Notes: a model not told the origin generated them from the sequence alone. A DNA stretch of 64,000 nucleotides from Clarireedia homoeocarpa (GCA_001465935.1 LNKV01000017.1:259499-323498); one strand, 5' to 3'; positions 11,789 through 24,462 are shown, counted from the stretch's first letter. A program made the numbers and translations.

Positions 11789-12485
11789 TTTCGGCGAGAA
11801 GAATCCTCCTGGATGGGCTTTTGTTTCTATTTGTTTCTATTATTTTCTCTTCTTGAACATAGTTACCTTCATACTTCTGCTTGGAGATAGTTCGATGGAT
11901 ACATAGATAGATTGATGGAGATATGTATATGATTTAATGTGGCTTGATCCAAAAAATGATGATGGAGCGGATGTGTTGGGTATGGATAGGTTGGGGCAAT
12001 TTTCTCCATGATGTTGGCGGCGGTGATTGACCAGAGGTAGTGTAGGGGGATCTTCTTTTCGTGGATTTATGTTTTTAGGAGAAATTTTGGGAGGTTTTGG
12101 AAGGGAGAATTTTGAGAGCTGATGTTTTCTTTTTGTTTTTTTTTTTTGAAAGTAGATTGATAGATAAAACAAGGATAATTGAGAAGGTGAAGAAGAGATG
12201 GGAATACTTAATGAATGGTTATGGTCTTTACTTGAGAGCACGCGCTGTTTGGGATGGTGAATGTGTTACGGATTTGCTTCTCTCTACGAAGTATACTGAT
12301 GACTAGGCATCTAGGATAACTAGGATAAGACATACTCTACTCTACTCTATCTACTGTAATCTCCGCGTAGAAAGAAAGTCGACCGTTGAAGCTCACTCAA
12401 CTCAGCCTTACCCGAAACCATAGATTTCGTAATAAAATACAGTAACCAGAGACAACGGTCAGTGAGTGGGACTCTGCGGGATATG
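11789..12485. other. 3' region of GH72 gene, no further gene
   Basis: AT- and GA-rich sequence with a 14-T run near 12133. No supported frame. It probably contains the GH72 3' UTR. Confidence 0.4.
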
Positions 12486-12575
12486 GATACTATCCCCTCC
12501 CATGAATAAAGGTTAAATTTTTAGGTGGCAAGACGCAGAAAAATTTACCCTTTATTCATGGGAGGGGATAGTATC
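12486..12575. repeat. near-perfect palindromic (foldback) element, copy 1
   Basis: The left arm 12486-12522 and right arm 12539-12575 are 37-nt inverted repeats with one mismatch (GGTTAA against GGGTAA). They begin GATACTATCCCCTCCCATGA and are separated by the 16-nt loop AGGTGGCAAGACGCAG. A related, more diverged element at 35767-35852 keeps the loop almost unchanged. The function is unknown. Candidates are a tiny foldback MITE or joined transposon termini. Confidence 0.85.
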
Positions 12576-13112
12576 ACAGGCTGCTAGCTGCTGCGGCTCA
12601 TTATAGCTTTCTGGACCCTTTTGGCGGGTTGAACCTGACTTTCGTCGGGGGGGCGTGAGGATGCCTCGCTTCACTGCCGTCCCTGACATTGAAGAGACGA
12701 AAAATCCCGCGATATGGCGGTATACAGCGGTGCAATCGAGGTAAGCTGATTCTCGCTGCTTAACAAAAGCGAAGGACGAGTTCCTCCCAACATGGACGCT
12801 TGTGTAAATATATTTTCGAACGCTCAATGTTGCCGCCTTGTGGGATTCTCGAATGAATGAACATCAAACGTGATCGTCGGAAGGTTTTTGCAGATAACTA
12901 TGCCAGTGCGTAATGATACAAGGGCGGCCCTTTCTGTTGGTACTGCAGAACTCGGATGCTGGTATTGAGTCCCATCGCGACCCACAAAAGATATGCAGAG
13001 GCATTCAGCGGAATTCGGGGTAGAGGTCGCTCTTACATTTGCGTTAGACGTCGACGTCAAAGAAGAGGATCGTTATAACGACGCCAATGATACGAAGATT
13101 TCGGATACCATA

Positions 13113-13213
13113 GAGTTCGAGGTCGAGGTCGAGTTCGAGTTCGAGTTCGAGTTCGAGTTCGAGTTCGAGTTCGAGTTCGAGTTCGAGTTCGAGTTCGAGT
13201 TCGAGTTCGAATT
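13113..13213. repeat. GAGTTC hexanucleotide microsatellite
   Basis: About 17 units of GAGTTC with a few GAGGTC variants at the 5' side. The open frames through it on both strands (Glu-Phe, Arg-Thr, Asn-Ser or Glu-Leu dipeptides) follow from the six-base period and are not evidence of a gene. Confidence 0.9.
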
Positions 13214-15373
13214 CGTATCTGCGAATTTGGGATGGGCAAAAGACGAGCAAAAGACGAGCGTTCGTTCGACTGAGAGACTTCTGCTGAAAAATCCGCAGAA
13301 CTCCGTCAAGGAAAACACACCCAGTTATATCCTTTGCGGATTGGACGTCGTCGCACTGCTGGTGAAACAAAAACCGTTTGCGTCTCTTTGACTTACCTAT
13401 ATTTGCACGCAAGACAACCTTAACGTTGCACTGCATCAGAAAATATTCCTGGCAAAGATCTCAAGATGGGCTGAGAACGAGCAAAGCCCCTTGCCCCAAG
13501 CCCCACCAAAGCTCAACTCAGCCCCAACGTCAGGCACTCAATTCACGTGATAGGTAAGAGAATGACGGGATTCCGCCCGCTCAGAATCAGCAACCAGAAA
13601 TACGAGCCAATCGAAGTCTTGCACAGCGAACCCGAACTTCGACTTCATACAATCCTCCCACGTCCTACGTAAACTTTGCATAATGATCCGCCATGTTTGG
13701 GCATTGTTCGTCTCATTGCTAAGTCAGCAATGAACTGAGAAGCTGGTTGGTTAAACCGCAATATTTCGTGCACAGCACGAGGCTCTCGAGAACGCGTTCC
13801 GTGGATCAACTCGGCGTGAAATGCAGAGTACCAAGTTAGAAGTAAGTCACCATAGGATTTGGCGTGGCATTCTCATTATGCATGTCGAGAAGGTAAGTAT
13901 AAAGATTCAGGGTTGCGGCGTCGGGAATGATGAACACCAGCCCTTCATCCGCATTCCAGCTTTCTTGGAACGTTCACTGCTATAGCAACACCAAAACTTC
14001 TGTCGAACATCAAGCTGAATAATTCTACCCCGACTATGTCGAACGATATGAACTACTCTAGCATTGCCCGTTACAATGGGCGGCTCCACAAAGGCGCTGA
14101 GTTACACAATGTCTCCGCCCTGATCGTTCATGATACGCAAAGTGCCAAAAATTGGAAATCACATGAGGTGTGTGCTGCTGGTACTACCATTTGGGCGGAC
14201 GAGTTCTAGCTTACCTCTTAGTGCTGACCATCTCTAGATACTACCACCGAAAGAGTCCGAATGGATGTATCTCATTCAATTTATCTTTGCCAGATATGGA
14301 GTGTAGGTCGTCGCCAAAACCTCAGCCTATATCCCGAACTAACATATCTGCAGGGCGCTTTGAACACCTCGCTCCTAAATTATTGCATCTCAGTGAGATC
14401 CATATTCATCACTCACAGCATTTCAGCCAAGAAACGTCGCCGCATCATAGTGGCAATCGGCAAGTTTCGACATGCCCTTTTCGCACTCGTTAGAATATCA
14501 TCTACTGGGGATCAAGGTTCGAACATATATCTTTGGCGTCACTGAATCTCGCATCCAATCGATACAAGTGACGGCACTTCACTTGCGCCCATAAAGTCCT
14601 GGGAAGAACGGCGCACTATCTTCGGTGGGTATAGCTCTGGCACCACACCACACAGCGAAGAGCATACTGCTAGATGAAAGATGCACGCTACTGTTGATTT
14701 GTTCATGGGGTATGGTGTATGCGTCTATGCTCATATCAAGTCGGGAAGGGGTTAAATGTACAATCTTGCCTTTACCTGCAAATGCGTCCCCATATCTTTA
14801 TGTCGAGCTACAAGCAGGAATAGCTAAGGCCGGCTGTGTTCTCTGAAGCAAAAGAGAACCGAGATTCTTGTACATACACATTTGAGATATGGTGTCGTTC
14901 CCATCGAGAGTCAATGTATATCGGCTTTTTCTATCGGCTGAAGTATCTAGATGTCTATATCACATGAATTTCTAGCAAGAATCATATTGTTCGTTTACAA
15001 TACACAATCCATCGTAGGACATCTGGGCAGACGAAAGGTTTTATGTTGCAAAGATAACTGATTTGCTTCTTCCTGAAAAGGCCAAAATCATTTGATTGAA
15101 GAACAAACGCCTTACACTCGTAGAAAACATCTAGCTAGATCTTCTTTCCGCACTTAAAACATTAAATCCGATATCAATCGGGAAAACCCATTCAAAACTG
15201 TTCCTGAAAGGGAAGCTCCGAGGCCATCCCACTACTAATGAACCCCGCAGCCCGCTCGTTACCAATCTAACCAAATTGTGCAGACCAGCATCACTAAAGC
15301 CACTGTATCTCGCCTATACTACCTACTATCCTCCCAATTTAATCGTTGAATACCGAGCAAAACACACGCCATA
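13214..15373. other. gene-poor stretch upstream of alcohol dehydrogenase
   Basis: No supported gene. It contains the second copy of the 26-bp sequence (14758-14783) also found at 8884-8909. The last 100 bp before 15374 are CT/AC-rich, as expected for the leader of the dehydrogenase gene. Confidence 0.45.
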
Positions 15374-16927
15374 ATGAAATCCCACGCCCTCGTCGTCTCC
15401 AATCCCGGCGATCCATTTATCTACCACTCCATAGAGGTAAACGATACACTCCTTCCTACAGAAGTACTCGTCGAGATCAAAGCAACCGGTGTCTGTCATA
15501 CAGATATCAATTTCTCTGCTCAACCCATTCCTGGTTTATTCCCTGTTGTGTTGGGTCATGAGGGTTTGTGTTTCTTCCTTCCTAACCTATCCTTCCCTGA
15601 TCATTCTTTCCTCTTTCTCGTGTCCTCTTTCTATAGTTCTCAAAAGTTTGAAACTACCCACTGTACATACGCCTCATTAACCACACCCCCAGGCGCCGGC
15701 GTCATAAGTCGCGTAGGCGAAGTGCAACACTTGAAAGAAGGCGATCAGGTATTGCTCAGCTATACAAGTTGTGGGAGCTGCAAATATTGTGAGAGGAAAG
15801 AGACGAGTTTCTGTGATGACTGGGAGAGGGATAATTTTGGGGTGGGGAGGGCGGATGGGAGTAAGGCTTATGGATTTACTGGTGGAGAAGGGGAGCAAGG
15901 GGAGATCACGAGTCATTTCTTCGGGCAGAGCTGTGAGTGCGCGTTCTTCTCCTGAGGGGATTCTATCTATCTGTGATGCGAAGTATGGGAATTGATGGAG
16001 GAGGGAATGTCGAGTGGGACTGGAAGGTCGAAATACTGATTGACACTTTTCTTGATTAGGTTTCAGTAAACACGCAGTCGTCAACTCTCGCTGTTGTGTA
16101 AAAGTCGGAGAAGCAGGCGACAAGACCATCGATCTTGAAATGCTGGCCCCCCTCGGGTGCGGTATAATGACTGGAGCAGGCGGTACGTTCTAATCATGCG
16201 CAACTCGAATGCCTCGTATCATCAGTGGATTCTACTAACACATGCACATAGCAATGCTACACGTTCTAACCCCATCTCCACATGACATAATCTGTATAGT
16301 CGGTGCTGGAGCTGTCGGTCTAGCAGCCCTTATGTCTCTTAATTTCTTGCAGAAAAAACCCAAACAGATCATAGTAGTAGATCTTGTAGACCAGCGTTTA
16401 AAAATGGCAGTGAAGTATGGAGCTACGCATACGATCAATTCAAGGATTGAGAAAGATCTCAAAGCTGCATTGGAAGGTCTGACGAGTGGAAAAGGAGTCG
16501 ATGGGGCAATTGACACTACAGGACGACCGGATGTAGTGGGTGATTTGCTAGAAGCAACAGCGAAAAAGGGTGTCGTTTGTAGTGTGGGCGTTGGGAAAGT
16601 AAGTTGCTCTTGAGTCTTAGAACTGGAAACTAGAGGAGATGCCGAGGAGATGCCGATGAGATGCCGAGGAGACTAATGATTGTCTAGCTCGATGCGGAGG
16701 TAAAGACGAATATCTTCAATACAGTGAATTCCGGGAGAGTGTACACCGGGTGTTGTATGGGAAATTGCTATCCACCGGAATTCGTCCCGAAACTCATTCA
16801 AGGGTGGAAGGATGGGAAATTCTCTTTCACGGACTTGATAGAGAAGTATAATGCGAAAGAGGCGGAGACGGCGAAGAATGACGTTTTGAGTGGAAAGGTT
16901 GTGAAGGCTGTTTTGATTTGGGAATAA
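15374..16927 (+). CDS. zinc-dependent alcohol dehydrogenase (MDR, aryl-alcohol type)
   Basis: Predicted NAD(P)-dependent oxidation of an alcohol, probably aromatic, in the cytosol. Five exons join in phase: 15374-15563, 15693-15932, 16060-16182, 16252-16598 and 16688-16927. The catalytic-zinc region is GVCHTD with VVLGHEG. The structural-zinc cysteines are in SCGSCKYCERKETSFC. The Rossmann loop is VGAGAVGLAA, followed by the coenzyme-selecting acidic residue in IIVVDL. The GCGIMTGAG segment and the C-terminal YPPEFVPKLIQGW region resemble benzyl-alcohol/aryl-alcohol dehydrogenases; the true substrate is not deducible. The first intron is 129 bp, longer than the rest, and the fourth contains a GAGATGCCGA-like tandem repeat (16637-16672). 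The start is the only ATG giving the complete beta-strand SHALVV. Confidence 0.92.
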
Positions 16928-19900
16928 CAAAAGTAGGATATTACGATTTTGGTGCTTGGTTCGCGGAGAAGCTGCAGTCACATGTTGATGATGGTGTGCA
17001 TATTTCTGACAATTCAGGGAGGCACCATTTAGATCAAGTCATAATGAGGACCTTATGGTCTAACCTCCCAGCCTATCTCTATTTATTTTCTCACTTACCT
17101 CCTCCATCCCCCTCAAATTCTCCTCCAGATCCCTAAACTTCTCTTTCCACCTATTCACCGCATCTATCCTCGAGTGCAGGATTTCAGAACACTGAATGGA
17201 CAACCCAAATGGTGCGGATGGAGAAGGAGGGAGTTTGAGGTATTGTGATTTTGTTATTCCCAAATATATCAACTGACTAGGTTTCAAGAGATGAGATTGA
17301 ATACAGGAAATCAAACAGGGCGAGAAGATGCCAGCGAGTGCCAATTCACTCTCTCCGTACTTGACTAACCACAATTACCAAAGATGGATCCAAAGACGCA
17401 GCGCCCCCTACGAGGGTTACACACCCGAGAGCAGGATAGAAGGACGATGTCTAAGAAAGACAGTCGAGTGATGGAACTAAGAGGACTCCTCAAGCATGCC
17501 GCGGTGCCCTCACAATTTCCAACACTTTGTCTGAAATCCACTATGTAGAACAGAGGTAGAGTAACCACCGTGGGGGAGACTCATTCATAGCTAAAGAGCC
17601 CTAACAGCCTACCGGTTCACTACGGGAGTAAAAGAAAGACCCGTCGGTAAAATACATCAGATCTCTCAAGGCAGACTCCATATTTTCCAACCGGCAATCA
17701 GCTCAGTGATAGCTTCTGCACCTACAGTAGTTGGTCTCGCAGCTACGCCCGTCGACTGCACTAAGCTCAGCCACTAAGTTTGACAATTCGTTTCTTACTT
17801 AACCCACGTAGTCCGACACCTTCACCAAGATAGAGAATTGCAAATGTCGGCTACGGCGTTTCCTCCACCTCAGTTCGTACCGTCGCCGTTGCTAATAACT
17901 ATCTCAGCTCCAGCTGGCCACGCTTCTCGCTACTTCTATTCCCTCCCTTTGGTCGTCGAAGAGAGATCCTGTGAGTTGAGTTGTAATCCAATCTTCGCTC
18001 TCGTCACTCTAGGGGTGCATATATCAGATCTAGCTTCTCAGTACGTCCTTTAACGCTGCAATGAAAGTTGGCCACAGAATTTTGAAGCTGCATTGACACA
18101 TAGAACGTCGGAAACGGCTGTGGAATCATTGCCTTCCAGCAACATCGCAATTCGTATAACTTCCGCAGTCGTCCTCAAAAGCTTCTCCATTAGGACCTAT
18201 CTGACATCAGAGTAGCTTGTTGAGCATGCAAGACATCGCCATTCACATTGTGCGTCTAAATATTCCAAAACCATTGGTTCAATTTTCCCATGACCATTGA
18301 CTCGGGTGACATTCTCATCGCTGATCCCTCTCCAAGAAGAGCGCCCAAAGACGGAAATCGGAAAGGCATACGAGGTATTAAGAGCTCTCTCTCTATCACC
18401 AATCAACGATCTGCAATACTCGGTCACCAAGCAGCCACGAGATCGTCGTCTCGTCAACTCAGGTCTCAGACCTTGCACCACTCCATCAGCCTACCTACAT
18501 ACTTATTTACTTACTTCCTAAATTCCCGTTGCACCCTTGGCGAACTCATCTGAACGGCGATGACGCATACGGAGCGGAGGCTTGCCAGCACAGAAAAATG
18601 GGGGAGGTTCCAGGGGAAGTGTATTCCAAGGTCGACGACTAAGCTGAGGGGAGACTCACGCCTATGGAGCTACTGCTGTCAGTTGTCGCAATATGTGTGT
18701 GTGGAACATGCGCGATTTTCTGCGTTGCCAATTAGTTGTTGCTTTTACTCCTGATCCCACTCAGCGGGGCGTGGTTATGTCGCAACCCTTAGGAAGCTTC
18801 TGTACATCACATTCTTAGACAACGCGCTCGCGCCATACCGCGCTTGATATCCCTAAGATGCGGCTACTAGACTCAGAAACATGACTGCAACGGGGGTCCA
18901 TGATCCGTTGGAGGACCTCCGCATGCTAAGACGGTTTTTATTTTGGGATACTTCTTGCGCGTTCTGACTTGGATGGTTGGGTTGCAGCAAGTATGTGGAG
19001 TCGGATGTGGAGAATGGTGGAAGAGAGGATGGATTGATTCATATGCAGCTGGTGAGGGAATTGTGTTTGGACACTTATCGAGTTGACTTTGACTTGGACA
19101 AGATGACGTTCCTCGTTCATTGATATGGTTATTCTTATCACGTGAAAGCCACGTGGCCGTTGCAGACGAGCGCGTGCACAGCTATTGCCCAAATTCCTGT
19201 TGTAGTTGTCGAAGTGTTGAATGCCCTACTAGAGGTTAATTAAATGAATGTTATTAAACCGCTACACCTTCGCTCCACCATCCCCTTTCATTTGAACGTA
19301 GAAGTGATTTCCCTGCTCTACTGTAGAACTAGTTAAGCTAATTCCACCAAGTCATTTTCCAACTGCATCAATCACCTTACGAAGCAGTTCTACTTGGTAC
19401 TTCCGTACAGCGCAACATCATCACAGGATTCCTCATGTTGTTACCAAGACACTTCTCCGCGCAAGACTTAGGAGACTCCCAACCTGCACTGTGTTACACA
19501 CACCGCCAAAAGGTCTAAACTTTTCAAGGCCTTTACACGTGTGCCGTACGCAAACACGGGGGAAAAGCAGGAACAAGGACTTTCGAGGCTTCAACTTGCA
19601 TGAACAGGGAAGACTTTTAGTTAATCTATTTCTACTTTCGCTACTCTCTGCCCTCTCTCGCCTCTGTTGTCTGTACGGAGTACAGTGCTGGATGCTCGAT
19701 GAAGCAGCAGAAGTGTAGGGAGAATCCCTCTCACTTAATTTCGGCGGTGAACCATGATTTCCTCCTGTACGTTCCTGCACGGAGGCACGGAGGTCATTTC
19801 GAGCAGAGAGCGAGGGACATTCTCAAGTGGCTGGAAAGGCTACATACGGTAAGTTTCAGCGCCAAAGTCCCATCTCCATGTGTATGATTGGCAGCGAAGA

Positions 19901-21594
19901 CACAAACACGCGCGTGTGCGACAGTGTGGATGCCGAGGTGGAGTCGATGTTTTTGACCCCCAAAGAGCAAAGGAGAAAAGGAAAAGGAAAAAGAAAAGGC
20001 CGCGGTTTCAGCTGGCATATGCTGTTGTGCGAGGATTGGATACGTTCACAAATTCACATGCGAATTGCGAGGTTACGGACTGAGGGACTGACCTACCTAT
20101 AGAACTACAGCTACACATACGAAGTACCTTTGGATGAATCCTGACTCCAGGCTCTGACTTGTTGGTTTGTACTGTACATGTATAAATCCAGCCAGCAGTG
20201 CCAGCACATATTCATCCATTGATTCACTCACTCATTTACTCATTTATTAAACCTCAAATCTCGATGCAATCATACTTTACCACTTTCTCAGTCCTTTGAC
20301 CCGAAATTCATCAATCCGCTACGACTGCGCTCCGACCGCTTCTTCCGTCGTCATAAGATCTACTTTCCGGCTGCACTGGTTCGTGGGCGACGTCGGGCCG
20401 CATCGAAGACTACTGCAAGCACGAACGTGTGCAGAGAGGTTGATGCACCTTTGGACTTTGGCTGCAGTCGCACATAGTAGTACTCTGGCGGTCTAGGGAT
20501 TCATTGGCACCGTGAATGCACGCTGTCAGTAGTCTTTGGATTTTTGCCTTAGTTCCGGCCGTCTACCCTTGCTAGTACAAAGGGAGCAGAGATAGAGATC
20601 TGAGCCAGAGACAATTGTGTGGAACAATTGGTTGGAATTTTAGCGACTACTTGCACTTTGCTAGGGTCGGCTTCTCCATCTGACATCCCATCTGACATCC
20701 CCATTCCACGCCCTCACAAAAGTCTCGAACTTCGGGGCCAGAAGGAGAGACTATTCGGTCTGGGATAGAGCGAGTACTTTTACTTTTCATTCCCACAATA
20801 CTCTGATCGGTTGAGTCCATCATCGGCTACTACGGCTTCGTTCCTTCCCTCGCCAGTAACATCATCGCGCCCATAGAAACTTGGAACAACACCAAGACGG
20901 AATCCGTTCCACGATAGCATCAATTTTGGGTACACTCTGTACACTAAGATAGAGAGACAGTGGGGTTCAGGTCAACTGATAGTCTGATACGGAAGCTTTA
21001 ACGAAGGGAGGGTTTATTGATTGCCAACGAAACATCCACTTTCATAACACACCGAGCAATTAGAACTTGTTCTGGATCAATTTTTCATAACTCCACTCCG
21101 CGATATTCTGCTCGGCCAAAGAAGCTTCTTTTCCTCTTCTAGGACCCGTCGCCCATTCATCCTAGCACCGAATAGAAGTGGACAGGCCATTGGAGGAAAT
21201 TTGAAATCGCCTTACATCATTCTTTTGAGCGTTAGGTTATTCGAACATTTCCTGGGGTATTTGTCCGTGGTTCATCCATATACGCAGACTCATGCATTCG
21301 TTTCATGGTCTCCACCACACAAGATTGAGATATTTATTTCCCAATATCCCACGCGAAAAATTACTGTTGAGAGGTTTCAGAAGACCACTTAGGGGTTCGA
21401 CGCAGTACTAGGATTGAATGTGGAACAAGGACATCAGATCACCATCCCGTGTTGAAATATTGGAATATCATTTATACCGGGAATACGTCCTTCTCTCTCG
21501 ATACCTTAAAGAAAATCTAGGTCACGAGGGCGAGGTTATTATAACTTGAAGCATCATAACTACATCTCGAGTCAGTCTTGGTAAAAGCGCTACA
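16928..21594. other. long gene-poor region
   Basis: About 4.7 kb without a convincing gene. Two things stand out. A minus-strand charged stretch at about 17240-17060 (words RWKEKFRDLEENLRG) looks protein-like but has no acceptable start. Near 20180 a TATA-like TATAAATCC is followed by a CT/AC-rich leader and an ATG at 20263 opening MQSYFTTFSVL, which stops after 11 codons. That looks like the signal-peptide start of a dead small secreted protein gene. The last 50 bp lead into the gene at 21595. Confidence 0.4.
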
Positions 21595-22473
21595 ATGTCT
21601 CCCAAGGAATCCAGGAAGCTTTCCCCCTTGACGACGAGCTGGCACAATAGGAGTCGCTCAAGTATAAACTCTGATGCTGCGATATACTACTCTGCCCAAG
21701 CGCACCAACAGCCAACACCGATTGAGCTACAACACCAAAGTCCTAAGATCAACTCCCCTGACTCGTTCTCCCACGAACCTCGTCCCTTCAAAATGGACCG
21801 CCAGGACTCCGGATACGCAGAAAATATCACATCCATTCCCAGTCATATGCGTGCCTCCCCTCGGAGCCCCTCCACATCATCCTGCAAGGCTCGTCCATCC
21901 CTAACCGCTGCCCGACGATCCTCCTCCCAGTCCAAGCGTTCTTCTGCACCACCATCTACATCCTCCAGTTCCGGCGGCCGCTCAACAACCAAACGCCCCT
22001 CCAAATCCCGTACATCCACATCCTCCCAATCGCGCTCTCACCTTTCCTCCCGCCAGCATCAATCTCAAACACAACCGCAACAACCATACCAATACTTCCA
22101 CTTCCCCTCCCTCGCCGATGATTTCACCTCCGACGCCTCACCACCACCCCCGCCGCCAGCTACCATCCACTACTGGACCTCAGACCAAACCCGACGCTTG
22201 GAATACGCAGCTATTGATGCAGCAAGCAAAGGTATCCGCGGCTTGATCACGCGCTGTATACCAGATTGCTTCTTACCTCTTGAGAGCAGACGAAGGAAAT
22301 TCTGTAAGAAGGACACGGATGATGTAGATGATGATGCGGGGAGCGTGAGGAGATATAGGTTGGTGATGGCGGAGGAGGGGAGCGACGAGAAGACTGTGAA
22401 GGTGGAGAAGGATAAGAAGAAGGAACCAGCGCATGGACACAGGAGGAGATGGAGCGCTCCTTGGCGATGGTGA
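21595..22473 (+). CDS. Ser/Pro-rich fungal protein of unknown function
   Basis: Single exon, 292 residues. About 170 residues are low-complexity Ser/Gln/Pro-rich with a QDSGYAENI motif. The compact C-terminal part is different: YWTSDQTRRLEYAAIDAASK followed by GIRGLITRCIPDCFLP at about residues 195-225, then a Lys/Glu-rich basic tail ending in RRRWSAPWRW. I recall similar C-terminal segments in uncharacterised Pezizomycotina proteins, but no domain name can be given. There is no signal peptide or membrane segment. The long disordered N-terminus and Cys-containing helical core suggest a small scaffold or regulatory protein; this is speculative. Confidence 0.75.
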   Translation: MSPKESRKLSPLTTSWHNRSRSSINSDAAIYYSAQAHQQPTPIELQHQSPKINSPDSFSHEPRPFKMDRQDSGYAENITSIPSHMRASPRSPSTSSCKARPSLTAARRSSSQSKRSSAPPSTSSSSGGRSTTKRPSKSRTSTSSQSRSHLSSRQHQSQTQPQQPYQYFHFPSLADDFTSDASPPPPPPATIHYWTSDQTRRLEYAAIDAASKGIRGLITRCIPDCFLPLESRRRKFCKKDTDDVDDDAGSVRRYRLVMAEEGSDEKTVKVEKDKKKEPAHGHRRRWSAPWRW

Positions 22474-23267
22474 TTTGTTGTTGGTTGCTATCCCGATTAT
22501 AACGACGGGTGTGCTGCGCGGAGTATCTTTTATTTTCATTTGTTACAGATGATACCCCTTTTACATCGATGATGATGATATATGGTTCCGAGAGCGCATA
22601 TCTTGCCATTTACAGATATTTATTTGAAAATTCAGACGAAGAGACATGAAAGACGGAAAGAAGAAGAAGAAGAAAAAGAAGAAAAGAAAATAAAAGAAAA
22701 GAAAAGAAAAGAGCAGATGAGATTTTTTATGGACCCTTTCTCACTCCATTGCTCGATCATGTTGAGTTACAAGCTACATTTCATTACTATTATTATCTGG
22801 AGAAACGTGTTCCACGGCTAGGATAGCGGATGGGCATTTATGCGGCGTTGGGAATCAAGGATTGGGACTGGTATCTGGGGGGAAAAAAGGATGGATGACA
22901 TGGCATGGAGCAATGCGAAAAAGGGTTTACGGAATGGAAAATTGGACAACTACTACAGCATATACGGCCAAGAGACAAGAAATTTTAATGCAGTCCTGGG
23001 TAGAAGGCAGAAATAAAGTAATATCAAAATACTTATATAAAAAAAAACTTATATTTCTTGGGTGATTTTGCAATGGTTGTTGTAGGAGTGAAAAGCACAT
23101 AGTTTTGAATTTGAAGAATGCTGATGAACTCTGTCTAATCCTAAGTAAAAATCCGTCCTGAACTTTGCTCCTTACCAAAGAAAACCGATCAACGAGATCT
23201 CAAACACTGTCTATCTTACATATTACAATAACCCTACGCCAAAGAACCGCACGAATCTTTCTCTACT
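22474..23267. other. region between convergent genes
   Basis: Contains the 3' ends of the flanking convergent genes. A purine-only run of GAAGAA/AAAAGAAAAG words occupies about 22653-22714. No gene supported. Confidence 0.5.
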
Positions 23268-24136
23268 CTAAAGCTCACTATTTCCCTCGCCCAACAACCT
23301 CGCAATCAAAACATAAGTAAAGATCACCGCTCCCGCAACCCAATACTTATTCCGACTCAACCAACTTCTGCCCTCCCGTCCACCCTCCACCACCGCCCCC
23401 ACAACCGCCTGACTTCCCCCAGGCCTCCTCATCGTCATTCCACTACAATCCCTCGCCGCGCCTTCTTCCTCCTTTCTCTCCGCATGCCCTGTCACAGGAT
23501 CGATTCCCCTCTCCTTCATCCACTTCCAATTCTCACGATCCAGCTCCTCCCACTCGCTGCGGAACTTCGCTCCTCCGTCTCCAGCCTTCATGTTCCCCTT
23601 CTGCAGGCCCTCGCGGCCGTGCGTGCCCCCTCCCGTGCTGTTCCACCAGCGTGTGCGGCTCGCTGCCCATTTCCGCTCCGCCTCCGTCGCGCTGACCGAT
23701 CCTGTCGTCATTTCTTCAGATGTCATGAAGCTGAGGAGTCCGATCAGAATCGTGCTTACTTCCCATGCGGGGTTGAAGCTCTTGGGGTGGAAGTCGCTAA
23801 TCGAGAGGCAGAGCCGGGTCGACGGCTGGAAGCGTCCTGAGGGTGTATGCATTTTGATCGAGGGAGGTGCGAAAGGGTAGTTGGGTGGGAAGAGTAGGGT
23901 GCCCCAGTATTGTCCGCCATGGTAGGGTGTGTCGGGTGGCCCGGTGAGGATGTAGTGCCATTCGAGGATGTTGGATTCGGAAGGGTGCGCGGTGATGTAC
24001 GGAGGTGGATTTTCGGATATGGATTTGTACTCGCGGGCCAACTGGCAGGTAGATTGTTAATTATGTGCTCAATAAATGACCGGCTGTATGTTAGGTAGAT
24101 TTGACTTACCCGCTTGTTTGCAGCTCGACTTGCCAT
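23268..24136 (-). CDS. UBC6: ER tail-anchored ubiquitin-conjugating enzyme E2 (Ubc6/UBE2J type)
   Basis: Transfers ubiquitin to ER-associated degradation substrates at the cytosolic face of the ER, working with Doa10-type ligases. Exon 1 (24136-24110) encodes MASRAANKR; exon 2 runs 24041-23268 and both are phase 0. The UBC fold covers about residues 10-150 with YHGGQYWGTLLFPPNYPFAPP and the active-site Cys in TRLCLSISDFHP. The Ubc6/UBE2J family lacks the usual HPN motif before this Cys, as here. The C-terminus is a single hydrophobic tail anchor (YWVAGAVIFTYVLIARLL) with a short luminal end. Length 266 residues fits the family (about 250). It is divergently transcribed from SAM50, with 326 bp between start codons. 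Confidence 0.95.
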
Positions 24137-24462
24137 TGTGAGGATCGCAGCTCTGAGGACTATCTGGCCAAACGTGGAATTGGGTGGTAAGTAAGGTGGT
24201 TAGGGGCAAGTTCTATGATGATTATTGTTCTGACCAGAAATGAAAAGATAGGCAAAGGTAGAAAGAAAGTAAAGTCGTGAAAGTTGTAGATATAAATTAT
24301 GGAGAGTGTGGTTTGGTAATGGTTCAGTGAATATTCACATGGAATGTATTGATTGTCCTTAGGGCGATAACGAGAGCTAACGTGGCTTAGTCAGCAGAAT
24401 TAACTCGGTTCGATACACTACGGGAAGTTCACACACGATGGTAATTTCGTAATTAAAAGCAG
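24137..24462. promoter_or_regulatory. shared divergent promoter region UBC6 / SAM50
   Basis: 326 bp between two divergent start codons. It must carry both 5' leaders and core promoters. No clear TATA box or named operator was identified. Confidence 0.55.

Noticed and set aside
12993..13436. Open frames on both strands across the GAGTTC repeat
   Set aside because: The period-6 repeat keeps every frame open; flanking sequence is not protein-like.
14170..14545. Two overlapping plus-strand frames of about 100 codons
   Set aside because: Overlapping in different frames, no motif, no supported splice partner.
17060..17374. Minus-strand charged frame after the dehydrogenase gene
   Set aside because: Only the last 50 residues look protein-like; no start codon context or upstream exon could be supported.
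18197..18553. Overlapping frames on both strands near 18.3 kb
   Set aside because: No consistent frame, no motif; may be a relic but cannot be assigned.
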